This document shows, piece after piece, positions 1-9,800 of a stretch of 64,000 nucleotides of DNA. Each line of letters starts with the position of its first letter. The stretch's first letter is position 1. The notes beneath the pieces were generated by a model. That model was not told the DNA's origin, did no database searches, and saw only the letters and a list, made by a program, of their open reading frames with translations. The translations under genes and the position numbers were made by a program. Source of the stretch: Gemmata palustris (GTDB taxonomy: Bacteria > Planctomycetota > Planctomycetia > Gemmatales > Gemmataceae); NCBI RefSeq assembly GCF_017939745.1, contig NZ_JAGKQQ010000001.1:2728001-2792000 (forward strand), given 5' to 3'.

Positions 1-417
1 AACGAACGGCGGGAGTTGCAATTTCGTGACGAGCAAGCCGTTTACGAGACCACACACGCCACCCGCACTTACCCCGGCCACGATCGCGACCAAACTGTTC
101 GTGGGTGACGGGCCGGAGGAAGTGTACATCGCGGTGTAGACGCGCATCGTGACCACAGTAACGAGCGCGACCGTTGCGCCGACGGACAGATCAATGCCCC
201 CGCTGATGAGCACGAGCAGCATTCCCAGTGCGACGATTGCGGGCACAGTTCCTTCGTGGAGCATCACGCGCAGGTTGCCGAGACTCAAAAACGTACCGAG
301 TTCGCCCTGAATTCCGATCAGCGCGGTGAACAGCGCCAGCACTGCCGCGAACCCGATCCACGGACCGGTAGGGAGGCTAAACGACTTCGCAGGAGATCCG
401 GCCGGAGAGGTAGACAT
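1..417 (-). CDS. Sugar ABC transporter permease, RbsC-like, 3' end beyond window
   Basis: This is the N-terminal 139 codons of an inner-membrane permease of the ribose/xylose (CUT2, BPD_transp_2) family; the C-terminus lies beyond the left edge. The reading frame is open from an ATG at 417 to base 1. A hydrophobic segment begins at about residue 19. Residues 71-80 read ISGGIDLSVG, the family signature in the second or third membrane segment. The start is 40 bp after the stop of the ATPase gene, so the order is binding protein, ATPase, permease, as in rbs-type operons. The transported sugar cannot be told from this fragment. Confidence 0.9.
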   Translation of the reverse strand, partial: MSTSPAGSPAKSFSLPTGPWIGFAAVLALFTALIGIQGELGTFLSLGNLRVMLHEGTVPAIVALGMLLVLISGGIDLSVGATVALVTVVTMRVYTAMYTSSGPSPTNSLVAIVAGVSAGGVCGLVNGLLVTKLQLPPFV

Positions 418-457
418 TGCGAGCCACTTTGGGTTTCTTGACGGGCCAATTCCGAGA

Positions 458-1945
458 TCACGCCCCGGTCGCGGTGGCGATCACCTGTTCCGGGGTCCAT
501 TCTGCAACCGGGCGCGCAGCCGAGAGCTTTCCGCGGCACATCACCGCGAGCGTGTCGCACACGCCGAACAGCTCGGGGAGGTAGCTGCTCACCACTAGCA
601 CCGCCTTACCGTCCGCGGCAGCGGCACCGATTTGCCGATAGATGTCGGCCTTGCTCCCCACGTCCACGCCCTTCGTCGGCTCATCGAGCAGGAGCACGTC
701 CGCGCGCTGGTGGAAGAGGCGGGCAATGGCGACCTTCTGCTGGTTCCCGCCACTCAGATCGCCTACGGCCTGGTCCGCGTCGCGAAACTTCACGCCGAAG
801 CGCGCGAGAACTTCACCGACCGCAGCGCGCAACCAGGAACGCGACAGGAATCCGAGCGTTGCGCCCCCATCGAGTCGGCTGAGGGCGACGTTATCGCTGA
901 TCGACAGGTTGAGCGCGAGCCCCTCTGTCTTGCGATCCTCACTCACCAGCCCTACGCCCTGCTCAATGCGTTCCGCGGGGGTCGCGCGTTCGCTACTGTG
1001 CGCGCCCACTTTCACCCGACCGGCGCGAACGGGATCGAGGCCGTACACCGCGCGAAGCAGTTCCGTGCGCCCGGAACCGATGATCCCCGCGATACCGAGG
1101 ATCTCCCCGCGGCGCAGCGTGAGACTCGCGCCGTTCGGCAGTTCCTCGCCGTTCAGGTCGGTGAGCTCGAGTACCGGGGCGCCGATTTCGTGCGGCGTTC
1201 GCGGGTACTGCTCCGTGACCGTGCGCCCGACCATCATCTCGACGACCCGCTCGCGCGTCACATCTCCCCAGCGCCCGCTGCCGACCGCCTGTCCGTCGCG
1301 CAGGACCGTGAACCGGTCCGCAATGGCGTCGAGTTCTTCGAGGAAGTGGCTGATGTAAACGACCGTGACGCCCCGTGCCTTCAGCGACTTCACCAACTCA
1401 AAGAGCCGCGCCGCGTCCTCTTGTGTCAGCGCACTGGTCGGCTCGTCGAGTACGAGCACTTTCACATCGGAAAGCAGCGCGCGGGCGATCTCGACCACTT
1501 GCCGCCCCGCGGGGTTGAGGGTCGCGATCGGCGCATCGGGTCGGATCTCCGGGTGCCCGAGTTGCGCGAGTGCCGACTCGACCCGCGCGCGATTGGCGCT
1601 AGATGTGAGGAACCCGTACCCGCTACGTTCCTGCCCGAGCGTGACGTTCGCTTCAACAGTGAGGTCCGGGCAGATCGCGAGTTCCTGATAAATCATCGCG
1701 ACGCCGCACTCGCGTGCCGATTGCGGCCCGGCCGGGCGGTAGAGCCCCCCATCGAGCTCCATCGCGCCGGTATCGGGCTCTTCCGCGCCCGAGAGGATCT
1801 TCATGAGCGTGGACTTACCCGCGCCGTTCTCGCCGACGATCGCGTGAATTTCACCGGGCCGCAACTCGAGGTCCACGCCGCGCAGTGCGGCCGTCGGCCC
1901 GTAGCTCTTGCGGATGTCGGTCATGCGGAGACGCACGGCACTCAT
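458..1945 (-). CDS. Sugar ABC transporter ATP-binding protein, RbsA-like
   Basis: The 495-aa protein has two fused ABC ATPase domains, as usual for CUT2 importers of ribose, xylose and similar sugars. The first domain has an intact Walker A (GENGAGKST, near residue 38) and Walker B (LVLDEPTSAL). The second has the degenerate P-loop typical of this subfamily (GIIGSGRTEL), a normal signature (LSGGNQQK) and Walker B (LLLDEPTKGVD). The ATG at 1945 overlaps the stop of the binding-protein gene by 4 bp, which indicates translational coupling. It should energise the permease encoded at 417-1. The family call is secure; the substrate is unknown. Confidence 0.95.
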   Translation of the reverse strand: MSAVRLRMTDIRKSYGPTAALRGVDLELRPGEIHAIVGENGAGKSTLMKILSGAEEPDTGAMELDGGLYRPAGPQSARECGVAMIYQELAICPDLTVEANVTLGQERSGYGFLTSSANRARVESALAQLGHPEIRPDAPIATLNPAGRQVVEIARALLSDVKVLVLDEPTSALTQEDAARLFELVKSLKARGVTVVYISHFLEELDAIADRFTVLRDGQAVGSGRWGDVTRERVVEMMVGRTVTEQYPRTPHEIGAPVLELTDLNGEELPNGASLTLRRGEILGIAGIIGSGRTELLRAVYGLDPVRAGRVKVGAHSSERATPAERIEQGVGLVSEDRKTEGLALNLSISDNVALSRLDGGATLGFLSRSWLRAAVGEVLARFGVKFRDADQAVGDLSGGNQQKVAIARLFHQRADVLLLDEPTKGVDVGSKADIYRQIGAAAADGKAVLVVSSYLPELFGVCDTLAVMCRGKLSAARPVAEWTPEQVIATATGA

Positions 1946-2988
1946 CGCTTCGGCCCCTTCCGCAATTCTTCGGTCGTGCGCTTGGCCTGGGCCACGGGGT
2001 CGTAGAGCCCGAGCGTGAACGCCGAATTGAGGTTCTCCTTCGTAACGAGGTACTCGCCGGTGCTCTCGCTCATGTCTTTTCGCCCGTTACTCACGTCGCG
2101 CCCACGCAGGTGTTGCACGCAGTACCATGTCGATAGATAACCCATGCGGTACGGGTCTTGCAGAATGCTGCCGATCACGTCCTCTTCTTGGATGGATTGC
2201 AACAGCGGTTTGCTCGCATCGAACGCCATCACGAGCACCTTTTTGTTCAGCCCCTGCGAGCGCAACACATCGACCGTGCCCGACGCGGACGACTCGTTCG
2301 GCGCGAAGATTCCGTCCACCTGGCTCCCGAACTGAACAATGAGCGGCCCGGCCTCCTTCATCGCGGAGTCGCGCGTCGCCCCGGCGTACTTGTCCGTCGA
2401 GAGCCAGACCGCGTCCGGGCAAATTTTCTTCACGGTCTCTTCAAACCCCCTCTCGCGGTCCTCTGTGGCCTGCGAGCCGATCGCGTAGCGGAACAGGATC
2501 AGCTTCGGCTTGTCCTTCCCCTGCGCTTTGAGTGTGCCGATGAGGTGCCGGGCGGCGATGCACCCGCCGTTGTAGTTGTCCGTCGCAACGTACTTGGTGA
2601 AATGGTCCGGGTCATCGAGGCCGGAGTCGATAACGACGACGGGCACGCCCGCGTCCGCGGCGCGCTTCACGCACGCGGTCATCGTCCGGCTGTGTTGAGG
2701 GGCGAGCACGATGCCGCTCGCGCCGGTCGCCACGCGCCGGTCGACGATCCGAATCTGCTCCATCGCGTCGCGCTCGCGCAGCGGGCCGTCGAAGATGATC
2801 CGCACCGTGGTGCCGTCTTCGGCCCGGAGATCCTCGGCGCAGCGCTCGGCCCCTCGGCGCACCGATTGCCAGTGTTCGTGCGTCATCCCCTTTGGGATCA
2901 CGACGATCGTGAACTGCGCCTCGGGTTTGGCGCACCCGAGCGCGAACGGGAGCACGGCGGCGAAGAGAAAGTAGAGCGAACGCGGCAT
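1942..2988 (-). CDS. Sugar ABC transporter substrate-binding lipoprotein
   Basis: This 348-aa periplasmic binding protein is of the RbsB/Peripla_BP_4 type. The chosen ATG at 2988 gives a standard signal peptide (MPRSLYFLFAAVLPFALGC) ending in a lipobox-like ALGC, so the mature protein is probably a lipoprotein. An upstream in-frame start at 3033 would bury this signal. The body has the type I fold pattern: an IVVIPKG strand at the mature N-terminus, then a GIVLAPQHS and VVVIDSGLDDP region typical of sugar-binding members. It is the first gene of a three-gene importer operon and overlaps the ATPase gene by 4 bp. Confidence 0.9.
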   Translation of the reverse strand: MPRSLYFLFAAVLPFALGCAKPEAQFTIVVIPKGMTHEHWQSVRRGAERCAEDLRAEDGTTVRIIFDGPLRERDAMEQIRIVDRRVATGASGIVLAPQHSRTMTACVKRAADAGVPVVVIDSGLDDPDHFTKYVATDNYNGGCIAARHLIGTLKAQGKDKPKLILFRYAIGSQATEDRERGFEETVKKICPDAVWLSTDKYAGATRDSAMKEAGPLIVQFGSQVDGIFAPNESSASGTVDVLRSQGLNKKVLVMAFDASKPLLQSIQEEDVIGSILQDPYRMGYLSTWYCVQHLRGRDVSNGRKDMSESTGEYLVTKENLNSAFTLGLYDPVAQAKRTTEELRKGPKR

Positions 2989-3105
2989 GAGTGCCCCGTG
3001 GGAGAGTGTTCGCAGAAGGTACACGCAGAGCACGCGCGGGTCAAGTTACCGGGGCGCGCGAGTCGATACAACGGGGTTGAGCGACCCAACGCGAGCGCCG
3101 GACCA

Positions 3106-3744
3106 ATGCCGCCCGAACCGCCACCGCCCATTAACCTGATCCGCGTCTTCGACTTCTACGTGACGCTGATGTTCGTCATCAGCCTCGTGCGGCGCTGGGA
3201 CGTGTACGTGAACGCGGTGCGCATTCTGATCGGCGTCCAGGGGCGGTGGCCCAAGCTCATCGCGCGCCTCAGCGAGCACAGCAGCCTCATCCTGAACTGG
3301 TCGTTCTTCCGCCCCGCGATCCTCGCGCTGGCCCTCACGGTCGTCCAGTTGATCGTGTCGCGGGCCATCTTCCCGCTCGCGGTCCTTACCGGGCCGCAGT
3401 TGCAACAAGAGTGGTGGTGGGTGCCGATCATCTTCGTGCCGCTCGTGCCGATGCTCGCGGTGGACGTCTACTTTGTGGTCCGCGTGGGTAAGTTCGATCA
3501 CGATGAAACGGTAAAGTATTTTGACCAAGCGGAGACGTGGCTCGGTTGGAAGGGTCCGGTCGTCCGCGCGCTCACGCTCGGTCTGGTGAACCCGCACAAA
3601 ATGGTGGACGACGAGGTGCGGAAGAGCTTGCAGGACTACCGCAGCACGCTCAATGCGTCGCTGTGGTGGGTGTCGGTCCAGATCGGACTGCGGCTGCTCT
3701 TCGGCCTCACGCTCTGGACCGTCTGGGCGATTCACTCTCTGTAA
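3106..3744 (+). CDS. Unrecognised membrane protein, 212 aa
   Basis: I do not recognise this family. The ATG at 3106 begins MPPEPPPPINLIRVFDF, a proline-rich head. Hydrophobic segments lie at roughly residues 12-24, 68-88, 100-122 and 185-210, so it is an integral membrane protein with three or four spans. A cytosolic-looking stretch at about 125-180 is charged and includes DDEVRKSLQDYRSTLN. The gene is divergent from the ABC importer and 26 bp upstream of a DinB-like gene, with which it may be co-transcribed. An in-frame extension upstream to 2158 is antisense to the binding protein and is not believed. Confidence 0.75.
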   Translation: MPPEPPPPINLIRVFDFYVTLMFVISLVRRWDVYVNAVRILIGVQGRWPKLIARLSEHSSLILNWSFFRPAILALALTVVQLIVSRAIFPLAVLTGPQLQQEWWWVPIIFVPLVPMLAVDVYFVVRVGKFDHDETVKYFDQAETWLGWKGPVVRALTLGLVNPHKMVDDEVRKSLQDYRSTLNASLWWVSVQIGLRLLFGLTLWTVWAIHSL

Positions 3745-3770
3745 CCGACGGACCCCGCGAGGACACAACA

Positions 3771-4259
3771 ATGGCCGGCGACCTCCGCTCCGCTCTCAAC
3801 CACGCGGTCTGCGACGAACTGGACGCAGCGCTCTCGCGCATCGTTCACTGCGTGAACCAACTGACCGATGCGCAAGTGTGGTGGCGCCCGCCGGACGGCA
3901 CGAACGCGATCGGCAATCTCGTTCTGCACCTCACGGGGAACATTCAGCAGATCATCGCGAACAACCTTACCGGGGCGCCCGACACCCGCGACCGCCCGGC
4001 CGAGTTCGCCGCACGCGACGTCGTGCCGAAGGCCGAACTGCTCCACCGGTTGACGGCCGCGGTCGCGGCGGCCAAAGCCGCTGTCGTGTCGGCCCCCGAC
4101 GAACAGCTTACCAGTATGCGCCGCGTGAACGCTTACGACTGGACCGGCATTCAGGCGGTGGTGCGGAGCGTCGCCCACTTCCGTGGGCACACTCAAGAGA
4201 TCATTCACACCACGCGAACCGTCCTCGGCGCCGACTACCAGTTCGCCGGGCCGCGCTGA
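3771..4259 (+). CDS. DinB-like / DUF1572 family protein
   Basis: This 162-aa soluble protein resembles the DinB four-helix-bundle superfamily, probably the DUF1572 branch, whose members bind a divalent metal through three histidines. Candidate ligands are His in LVLHLTGN and the HFRGH motif near the C-terminus. The helical pattern and the NAIGNLVLHLTGNIQ stretch fit the family well. No DNA-repair role should be read from the superfamily name; many members are thiol transferases or uncharacterised. It lies between two membrane-protein genes with short gaps of 26 bp and 19 bp, which suggests a small operon. Confidence 0.75.
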   Translation: MAGDLRSALNHAVCDELDAALSRIVHCVNQLTDAQVWWRPPDGTNAIGNLVLHLTGNIQQIIANNLTGAPDTRDRPAEFAARDVVPKAELLHRLTAAVAAAKAAVVSAPDEQLTSMRRVNAYDWTGIQAVVRSVAHFRGHTQEIIHTTRTVLGADYQFAGPR

Positions 4260-4278
4260 CCACGATTGGGGTCGACTC

Positions 4279-4830
4279 ATGACCGAAGCGGACGCCCCGC
4301 CGAAGCCGCCTTCGGCCGACGAAGTGAATCGACTCTGGCAGCACGGGATGCACGAGGAGCGGTTGTTCCACGACCGGTTGAACTATTTTTCGTTCCTCGA
4401 AACCGGGCTGCTGACAATCTGCGGCATCATGTACAACAAGGAACCCGCGATCGGGTTCTTCCTGCCGATCACGGTCGTGGGACTGCTGTTCACGCTGCTG
4501 TGGATCGTCATCCAAAAGCGCCACTGGACGTACTGCGAACACATCAACTCGCGCATCAGGGTGCTCGTGCCCGAGTACAAGGCCACGCTCGACGGCTACG
4601 TTCGACCGGGGCGCCGCGACGGGTTCTCGCTCTCCAAGCCGCTCGCGCTGGCAGTGCCGTTCCTGTTCGCCTGTACCTGGGTCGCGTTCCTCGTGTGGAT
4701 CTTGGTGAGGAACCACGTACAGACCACCACGGAAGGCATCACGGTCGAGCGCATCGGACTGGTGGTGCTCGCAGCAGCACTTGCGTGGGTGATGTTCAAG
4801 CTCCGGCGCCTGGAGCAGCGGCTCAAGTGA
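4279..4830 (+). CDS. Unrecognised membrane protein, 183 aa
   Basis: The family is not recognised. From the ATG at 4279 the protein has a charged N-terminal region of about 40 residues (EVNRLWQHGMHEERLFHDRL), then hydrophobic segments at about 42-55, 60-80, 117-140 and 153-170, and a basic C-terminal end (KLRRLEQRLK). The pattern is that of a small inner-membrane protein. It follows the DinB-like gene by 19 bp. The next gene converges on it with only 3 bp between the stops. Confidence 0.7.
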   Translation: MTEADAPPKPPSADEVNRLWQHGMHEERLFHDRLNYFSFLETGLLTICGIMYNKEPAIGFFLPITVVGLLFTLLWIVIQKRHWTYCEHINSRIRVLVPEYKATLDGYVRPGRRDGFSLSKPLALAVPFLFACTWVAFLVWILVRNHVQTTTEGITVERIGLVVLAAALAWVMFKLRRLEQRLK

Positions 4831-4833
4831 ACC

Positions 4834-5841
4834 TTACACCCACCCGTCCGGCAACGTGGCGTTCGCAAAGATCGCACGCGCATCGGCGAGCATTTCTCGG
4901 CGCGCGATCGCGTCGTAGCGGTCCGAGAAGTGGAACAGGATGAGACGCCCGATTTCGGCCCGCGCCGCCATCGACGCGACTTCTTCCGCGGTGGAGTGCA
5001 TCACCCGTTCCGCGAGGTCTGCGTCGATGGCCCGGTACTGACTTTCGCACACCACTGTGTTCACCCCGCGGAGCCACGGAACGAGTTCGTCCGCCGTCGC
5101 GGGAGTCATGCGGAAGTCGGTCAGGTACGCGATCGAGTCGCCCGGTGTGGTGACGAGCAGTTCCGCTTGAAGCGCGCTCAGTGGGTGAACAACGCCACCG
5201 ATCTCAATGGTTTCGCCGGGTGTCGCGCTCGGCCCGCGGAGTCGCTTCAGCCAGGGGCCGGGTTTCAGCCCCTTCGCGGCCAGTTTCGCGGTATCCACGT
5301 TCACCCGATCGGCCTCCCGCACCAAGTAACCCACCGATGGCGTCCCGTGATCGAGCAGCACGGCCTCCACCGTGAAGCCGTCGCTCTCGATAACGGTGTG
5401 CCCCTGGCGCGGGCGTTCGGGCGTCGCGTGCGCGGTCCGAAAGCCCTCTTTCGCGAGAAACCGCTCCTCGCGCACCGCATCCGGCCCGATCTCGGAAACA
5501 AACCACTCACCCTCCTGTTTCTCGTCCACGAGGTTCCACATGAACCCGCGAAGCCGGTGGTGAATAACCTCGGTGCTGCCGTGCGGCACCCAGATGCGGT
5601 TCTCTTTTGTGATGCGATCGAAGTTCAGCCGGAAGAACAAATCGAAGCCCGCGATGTGGTCCATGTGCAGGTGTGAGAAACACAGGTGGTCGATTTCGCG
5701 CAAGTCGGTGGGGCCGAGTTGGTGCGGGCACCCGTCGCCGCAATCGAACAACAGCCGCGTTTGCGACTGGCCGGTATCGACCTTCACGAACAGCGCGTTA
5801 TCCCGCCCCGGCTGGCCGAGAACCTGGAATGTCAGGGGCAC
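4834..5841 (-). CDS. Metallo-beta-lactamase-fold hydrolase, RNase Z-like
   Basis: This 335-aa protein has a metallo-beta-lactamase fold. The metal-binding motif HLHMDH lies at residues 57-62, followed by a C-terminal region containing LFHFSDRYD. The layout, with a long ESQYRAID...HFSDRY tail, is close to the RNase Z/ElaC branch, so a tRNA 3' end or related phosphodiester substrate is possible, though the subfamily is uncertain. I place the start at GTG 5841, preceded by GAGGAG at suitable spacing, because the sequence upstream is a long inverted repeat that would otherwise be translated. It is co-oriented with and downstream of the AMP nucleosidase gene. Confidence 0.85.
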   Translation of the reverse strand: MPLTFQVLGQPGRDNALFVKVDTGQSQTRLLFDCGDGCPHQLGPTDLREIDHLCFSHLHMDHIAGFDLFFRLNFDRITKENRIWVPHGSTEVIHHRLRGFMWNLVDEKQEGEWFVSEIGPDAVREERFLAKEGFRTAHATPERPRQGHTVIESDGFTVEAVLLDHGTPSVGYLVREADRVNVDTAKLAAKGLKPGPWLKRLRGPSATPGETIEIGGVVHPLSALQAELLVTTPGDSIAYLTDFRMTPATADELVPWLRGVNTVVCESQYRAIDADLAERVMHSTAEEVASMAARAEIGRLILFHFSDRYDAIARREMLADARAIFANATLPDGWV

Positions 5842-5860
5842 AGCGAACTCCTCACGATCC

Positions 5861-5983
5861 GGTGAACCCCGACCGCAAGGTCGGTGGGTGTATGGTGCGG
5901 ATAGTGCGATCCCGACTCGCTCCACCCGCCGACCTTGCGGTCGGGGTTCACCAGCAGTGGGCGCCGACCGCAAGGTCGGGGTC
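5861..5983. repeat. REP-like inverted repeat, copy 1, plus a partial copy
   Basis: The arms at 5861-5884 and 5929-5952 are perfect 24-nt reverse complements with the core GACCGCAAGG / CCTTGCGGTC. The pairing extends inward by several more bases. A third half-copy of the core lies at 5963-5983. The element fills the space between the AMP nucleosidase and MBL genes. Related elements occur at 52957-53079 and 56688-56781, so this looks like a dispersed repeat family and not a simple terminator. Confidence 0.85.
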
Positions 5984-5990
5984 GGCCGAA

Positions 5991-6773
5991 TCAGTGCGGC
6001 CGCTCCTCGAACCGCAGGTGCCGCACGGACGTTCCGAAGTCGCGCAGCTCCATCAGCGCCGTGATTCCCACGTCCAGGTGCTTGCGGACGAACATCTCGG
6101 TGACGGTGGCGTCGCTCTTGGACGTCTTCACGCCCTCGGGCGTCATCGGGTTGTCCGATACGAGAAGGAGGGCGCCCTTCGGGATTCGGTTCACGAACCC
6201 GACCACGTAAATCGTCGCGGTCTCCATGTCGATTGCGCTGGCGCGAATGTCCCGCAGGTACTGTTTGAACCGGTCGTCGTGTTCCCACACGCGGCGGTTC
6301 GTCGTGTAAACGGTACCGCTCCAGTAATCGATGTCGTGCTTGCTGCTGGCCGCCGCAACTGCGGCTTGCAACCGGAATGATGGGAGTGCGGGCACTTCGG
6401 GTGCGAGGTAATCGTGACTCGTCCCTTCACCGCGAATCGCCGCGATGGGCAGGATGAAGTCGCCGACCTTCGTACTCTTCAGACCGCCGCACTTGCCCAG
6501 GAACAGCACCCCCTTCGGCTCGATCGCCGAGAGCAGGTCCATCACGGTCGCGGCCATCGCGCTGCCCATCCCGAAGTTCAGGATGGTGATGTTCTCCGCG
6601 GTCGCGGACGTCATGGGCCGGTCGCGCCCGACGATCTCGACCCCGTACTTCGCAGCGAACAACTCGACGTAGTGCGCGAAATTGGTGAGCAGAATGTACT
6701 TCCCGAACTGCTCGACCGGGCGCCCCGTGTACCGCGGCAGCCAGTCCAGCACGATCTCCGCTTTTGTCTTCAT
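5991..6773 (-). CDS. amn: AMP nucleosidase
   Basis: This 260-aa cytosolic enzyme should hydrolyse AMP to adenine and ribose 5-phosphate. It matches the short AMP nucleosidase form known from Bacteroidota, without the N-terminal regulatory domain of the E. coli enzyme. Visible family features are the start MKTKAEIVLDWLPRYTG, FLGKCGGLK, the PNP/UDP-phosphorylase-type stretch IDMETATIY and the SDNPMTPEGVK loop. The ATG at 6773 has GGAG about 8 bp upstream. A GTG at 6842 overlapping the helicase stop would add 23 unlikely residues. It lies 65 bp downstream of the helicase gene, and co-transcription is plausible. How it is regulated is not evident. Confidence 0.92.
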   Translation of the reverse strand: MKTKAEIVLDWLPRYTGRPVEQFGKYILLTNFAHYVELFAAKYGVEIVGRDRPMTSATAENITILNFGMGSAMAATVMDLLSAIEPKGVLFLGKCGGLKSTKVGDFILPIAAIRGEGTSHDYLAPEVPALPSFRLQAAVAAASSKHDIDYWSGTVYTTNRRVWEHDDRFKQYLRDIRASAIDMETATIYVVGFVNRIPKGALLLVSDNPMTPEGVKTSKSDATVTEMFVRKHLDVGITALMELRDFGTSVRHLRFEERPH

Positions 6774-6838
6774 GCACACGCTCCGAGAGGTCCGCTGATT
6801 GTGCCGCGACGCATCACGCATGACAAGGCGAGCGGCCC

Positions 6839-9800
6839 TCACGCCTTCTGCACCACCTTCACCACGTTGTCCTCGGTCGAGGTCAACGTGCCTTCAGCGG
6901 AGAGAGCGTTGATCGCCTGCGCCACGCGCTCGCGGATCTTCGGGCCGACGCGCTTGAAACCGAGCCGCTTCGAGACCGCGGAGATCAAGTCTTCTGCCGG
7001 CATCGTTCCGAACTCCGTCAGCGACGCGATCAGGGTTGCGTGCAGTACACTATCGCTGACCTTCTCGATGGAATCGAAATCCAGCTCGACTTCCTTCACC
7101 GGCTTGAGTTTCACGGCCGCGACCACTTCCGGCTCGGGCGCAGGTGCAACTTTCGCGGGCGGTTTGCGGGCCGCTTCGAGCGCCGCGAGCACGCGATTGA
7201 CCTGACTGTTGCGGTCGCGGACCCAATCCGTGGACCACACCCGAACGAGGCGCCAGCCCAGTCCTTCGAGCACCGCTTGGCGAAGCCGGTCGCGGTCGCG
7301 TGCAGTTGCGGCCGAGTGATAGGTCGCGCCGTCACACTCGACACCGAGCAGGTATTTCCCTCCACCCGCATCAGTAATCGCGAGGTCGATGAGGTACCCG
7401 CCGCAACCGACTTGCCGGTGAATCGTGAGTCCGCGTCGCGCCAACTCGTCGCCGACCTCTTGCTCGAAAGGGCTATCCGCCCCGCGCCGACCGGCCTCTG
7501 TAACCACCGCTGCGAGAGCGGCAGGGCCGCGTTCGGCGAAGTCGAGAAACGCCTTGAGCAGCTTCGCGCCTTCGGCTTCGGTGCGCGTCAAATCGACATC
7601 GTTCGAGGTCATGCTCGAAATGACGCACATCGCCCGACGTGCCCGCGTGACCGCGACATTGAGGCGCCGTTCGCCGCCTTGTCGGTTCAGCGGTCCGAAC
7701 CGCATCGCGACCTTACCCGCATCGTCCGGCCCGTAGCCGATGCTCAGCACCACCACGTCGCGCTCGTCGCCCTGCACGTTTTCCAGGTTCTTCACGAAGA
7801 ACGGGTCCGGGCGATCCGCCGCGAAAAAGTCTTCGGCCCCTTTGTTCGCGCGGCGCAGCACTTCGAGTTCGTCAAGGATGCGGTCCTGTTGGCGCTGACT
7901 GAACGCGATCACGCCCAAACTCTGGTCCGGAGTTTGTCGCGCGTGCTCCATCACGAGCGCGGCCACGCGCTTCGCCTCGATCGGGTTCACGCCGTCCTTG
8001 AAGCGGCCCTCGGGCACCTTCACAAACCGCACTGCGGGGCTCGTGGCGTCGTCCGCGCTCGGGAACGTGATGAGCGAGCTGCTGTAAAAGAACTTGTTCG
8101 AGAACGCGATGAGCGCCTCGCGCCGGCTGCGGTAGTGCCAGCGCAGGCGCTTCCGGCAAATCCCCAGCGAGAGGCACACGTCCAGCAAGCTCTCGAAGCC
8201 CCCGGTGCCGCCCTCGTCGGGGTGCGGTTCGTCGCTGGTATCTTCACCGCTGCGGGCGAAGAAATCCGTCGGCGGGAGTTGCTTCGGGTCGCCACCCACC
8301 ACGAGTTGTTTCCCGCGGTAGATCGCGCACACTGCGTCGTGCGGACGCACCTGCGAGGCTTCGTCGAAGATCACCAGATCGAACGCGAACTCCGGGTTAT
8401 CGAGGTAGGTGCTGACCGCGAGCGGGCTCATCATGAGGCACGGCTTGATGCGCGGGAGCAGTGTGGGCATCTTCGCGAACAGGTGGCGCAACGGGAGGTG
8501 TCGGCGCTTCTTGTTCACCTCGCGCAACAAAATGCCGAGTTCGGATGCGTCTGGCGCGCCGTCACGCACACGCGGGCGATTCGGCTTTCCGAGCAACTGC
8601 GCCCGAACACGATCCCCGGCCGTTCGCACAGAGAGCCGGTCCAGTTCCGCAAAGCGACTTACGAGGCGTTCTTGTTTGTCCGTCGTGAATTCGCCGAGTA
8701 GCGGCGCTTGCTGGTGGATGGCATCGAGCCACAAGCGGAAGAAGCGCGAGCGGAACGCCTCGGCCGCGTGTTCTACGCCGAATTCGCCTGCGCGTACTTC
8801 TTCCAAAACGCCGCCCAAACCCGCAGCTCCGGCGTCGCGCTCGACATGCACGAATCGCACCCACTCGAACACGCGGTCGGCATCCGCAGCGCGATCGCTG
8901 GCCCACAGTGTGAGTTCCGCGAGCGGAAGATTGTTCAGGACGACATTGGTCGAGACGGTGGCGGCCGGGTCGAAAACGGCGCGCGTGACGTGTTCCCACG
9001 AAGTCGCGAACGTGCCGCCGCGCGCGGTTTCGTTCTGCTGAATCGCGCTCTTCAGTCGGTCGCGTGCCGACGGCTCGGTGAGCACACCCCGAAGTTGCGG
9101 CAAGACGGGGCGCTTCCACCGGTCGAGCAGGCGCAACAGTTCCTCGCCGAGTGCCGCACGTTCCGCGCGCACGCGGTCATCGGTCGGTTGACCCTCTTCG
9201 AGTTGCTTGAGGCGAGCGGCAACAGTTGCGAGCCGTGCTGCGGAAGTCGCCGCGTCGCGAATGCGCCCGCCGGGAATGTCCTGTCCTTGCGCGAGCAGGT
9301 TCACGAGCGCCTGCAACCCACTCGCTTCGCGTTCGAGCGCGGTCACTTCGGTCATCAGCCACGCTCGAACTTCGGCCGGAGTCTTCGCATCGAGTGGCAG
9401 CGCAGCAAAGTCACTGGCAACGACCGCGAGCCGATCACGAAATGCACGCTCGGCCGCCTCCAGAGCTGTTGCGCTGTCACCGAGCGCCTTTCGGTCGCGC
9501 TTCGATAGTGCCTCGTGCTTCACGCCCCGCTCTTCGAGCGTTTCCACCGCACGAAGAGCGTCGAGTGTTCCGGTCCAGTCCGGCCCGCCGGTCGTGTCCT
9601 TCATCAACTCGTTGCCATACGCGCCCACCACCTGGCGCGCGGCTTCGGCCTGTTGGTGATACCCCGCAAGCGCGGCGACATCGGCCCGGAGCGGCGTACC
9701 CGTGCGCGGCGAACTCGCGTACCAAGCAGAGACTTGCTTGCTCAGCCCCCACCAGCGCGGGAACAGGCGCGACCAGAACGACCGCCCGGCCTGGACCGCG

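Noticed and set aside
7040-8701. Long plus-strand open frame opposite the helicase gene
   Set aside because: It is antisense to conserved helicase and nuclease motifs, has no family features and an Arg/Ala/His-rich composition, as expected from GC-biased codon use on the other strand.
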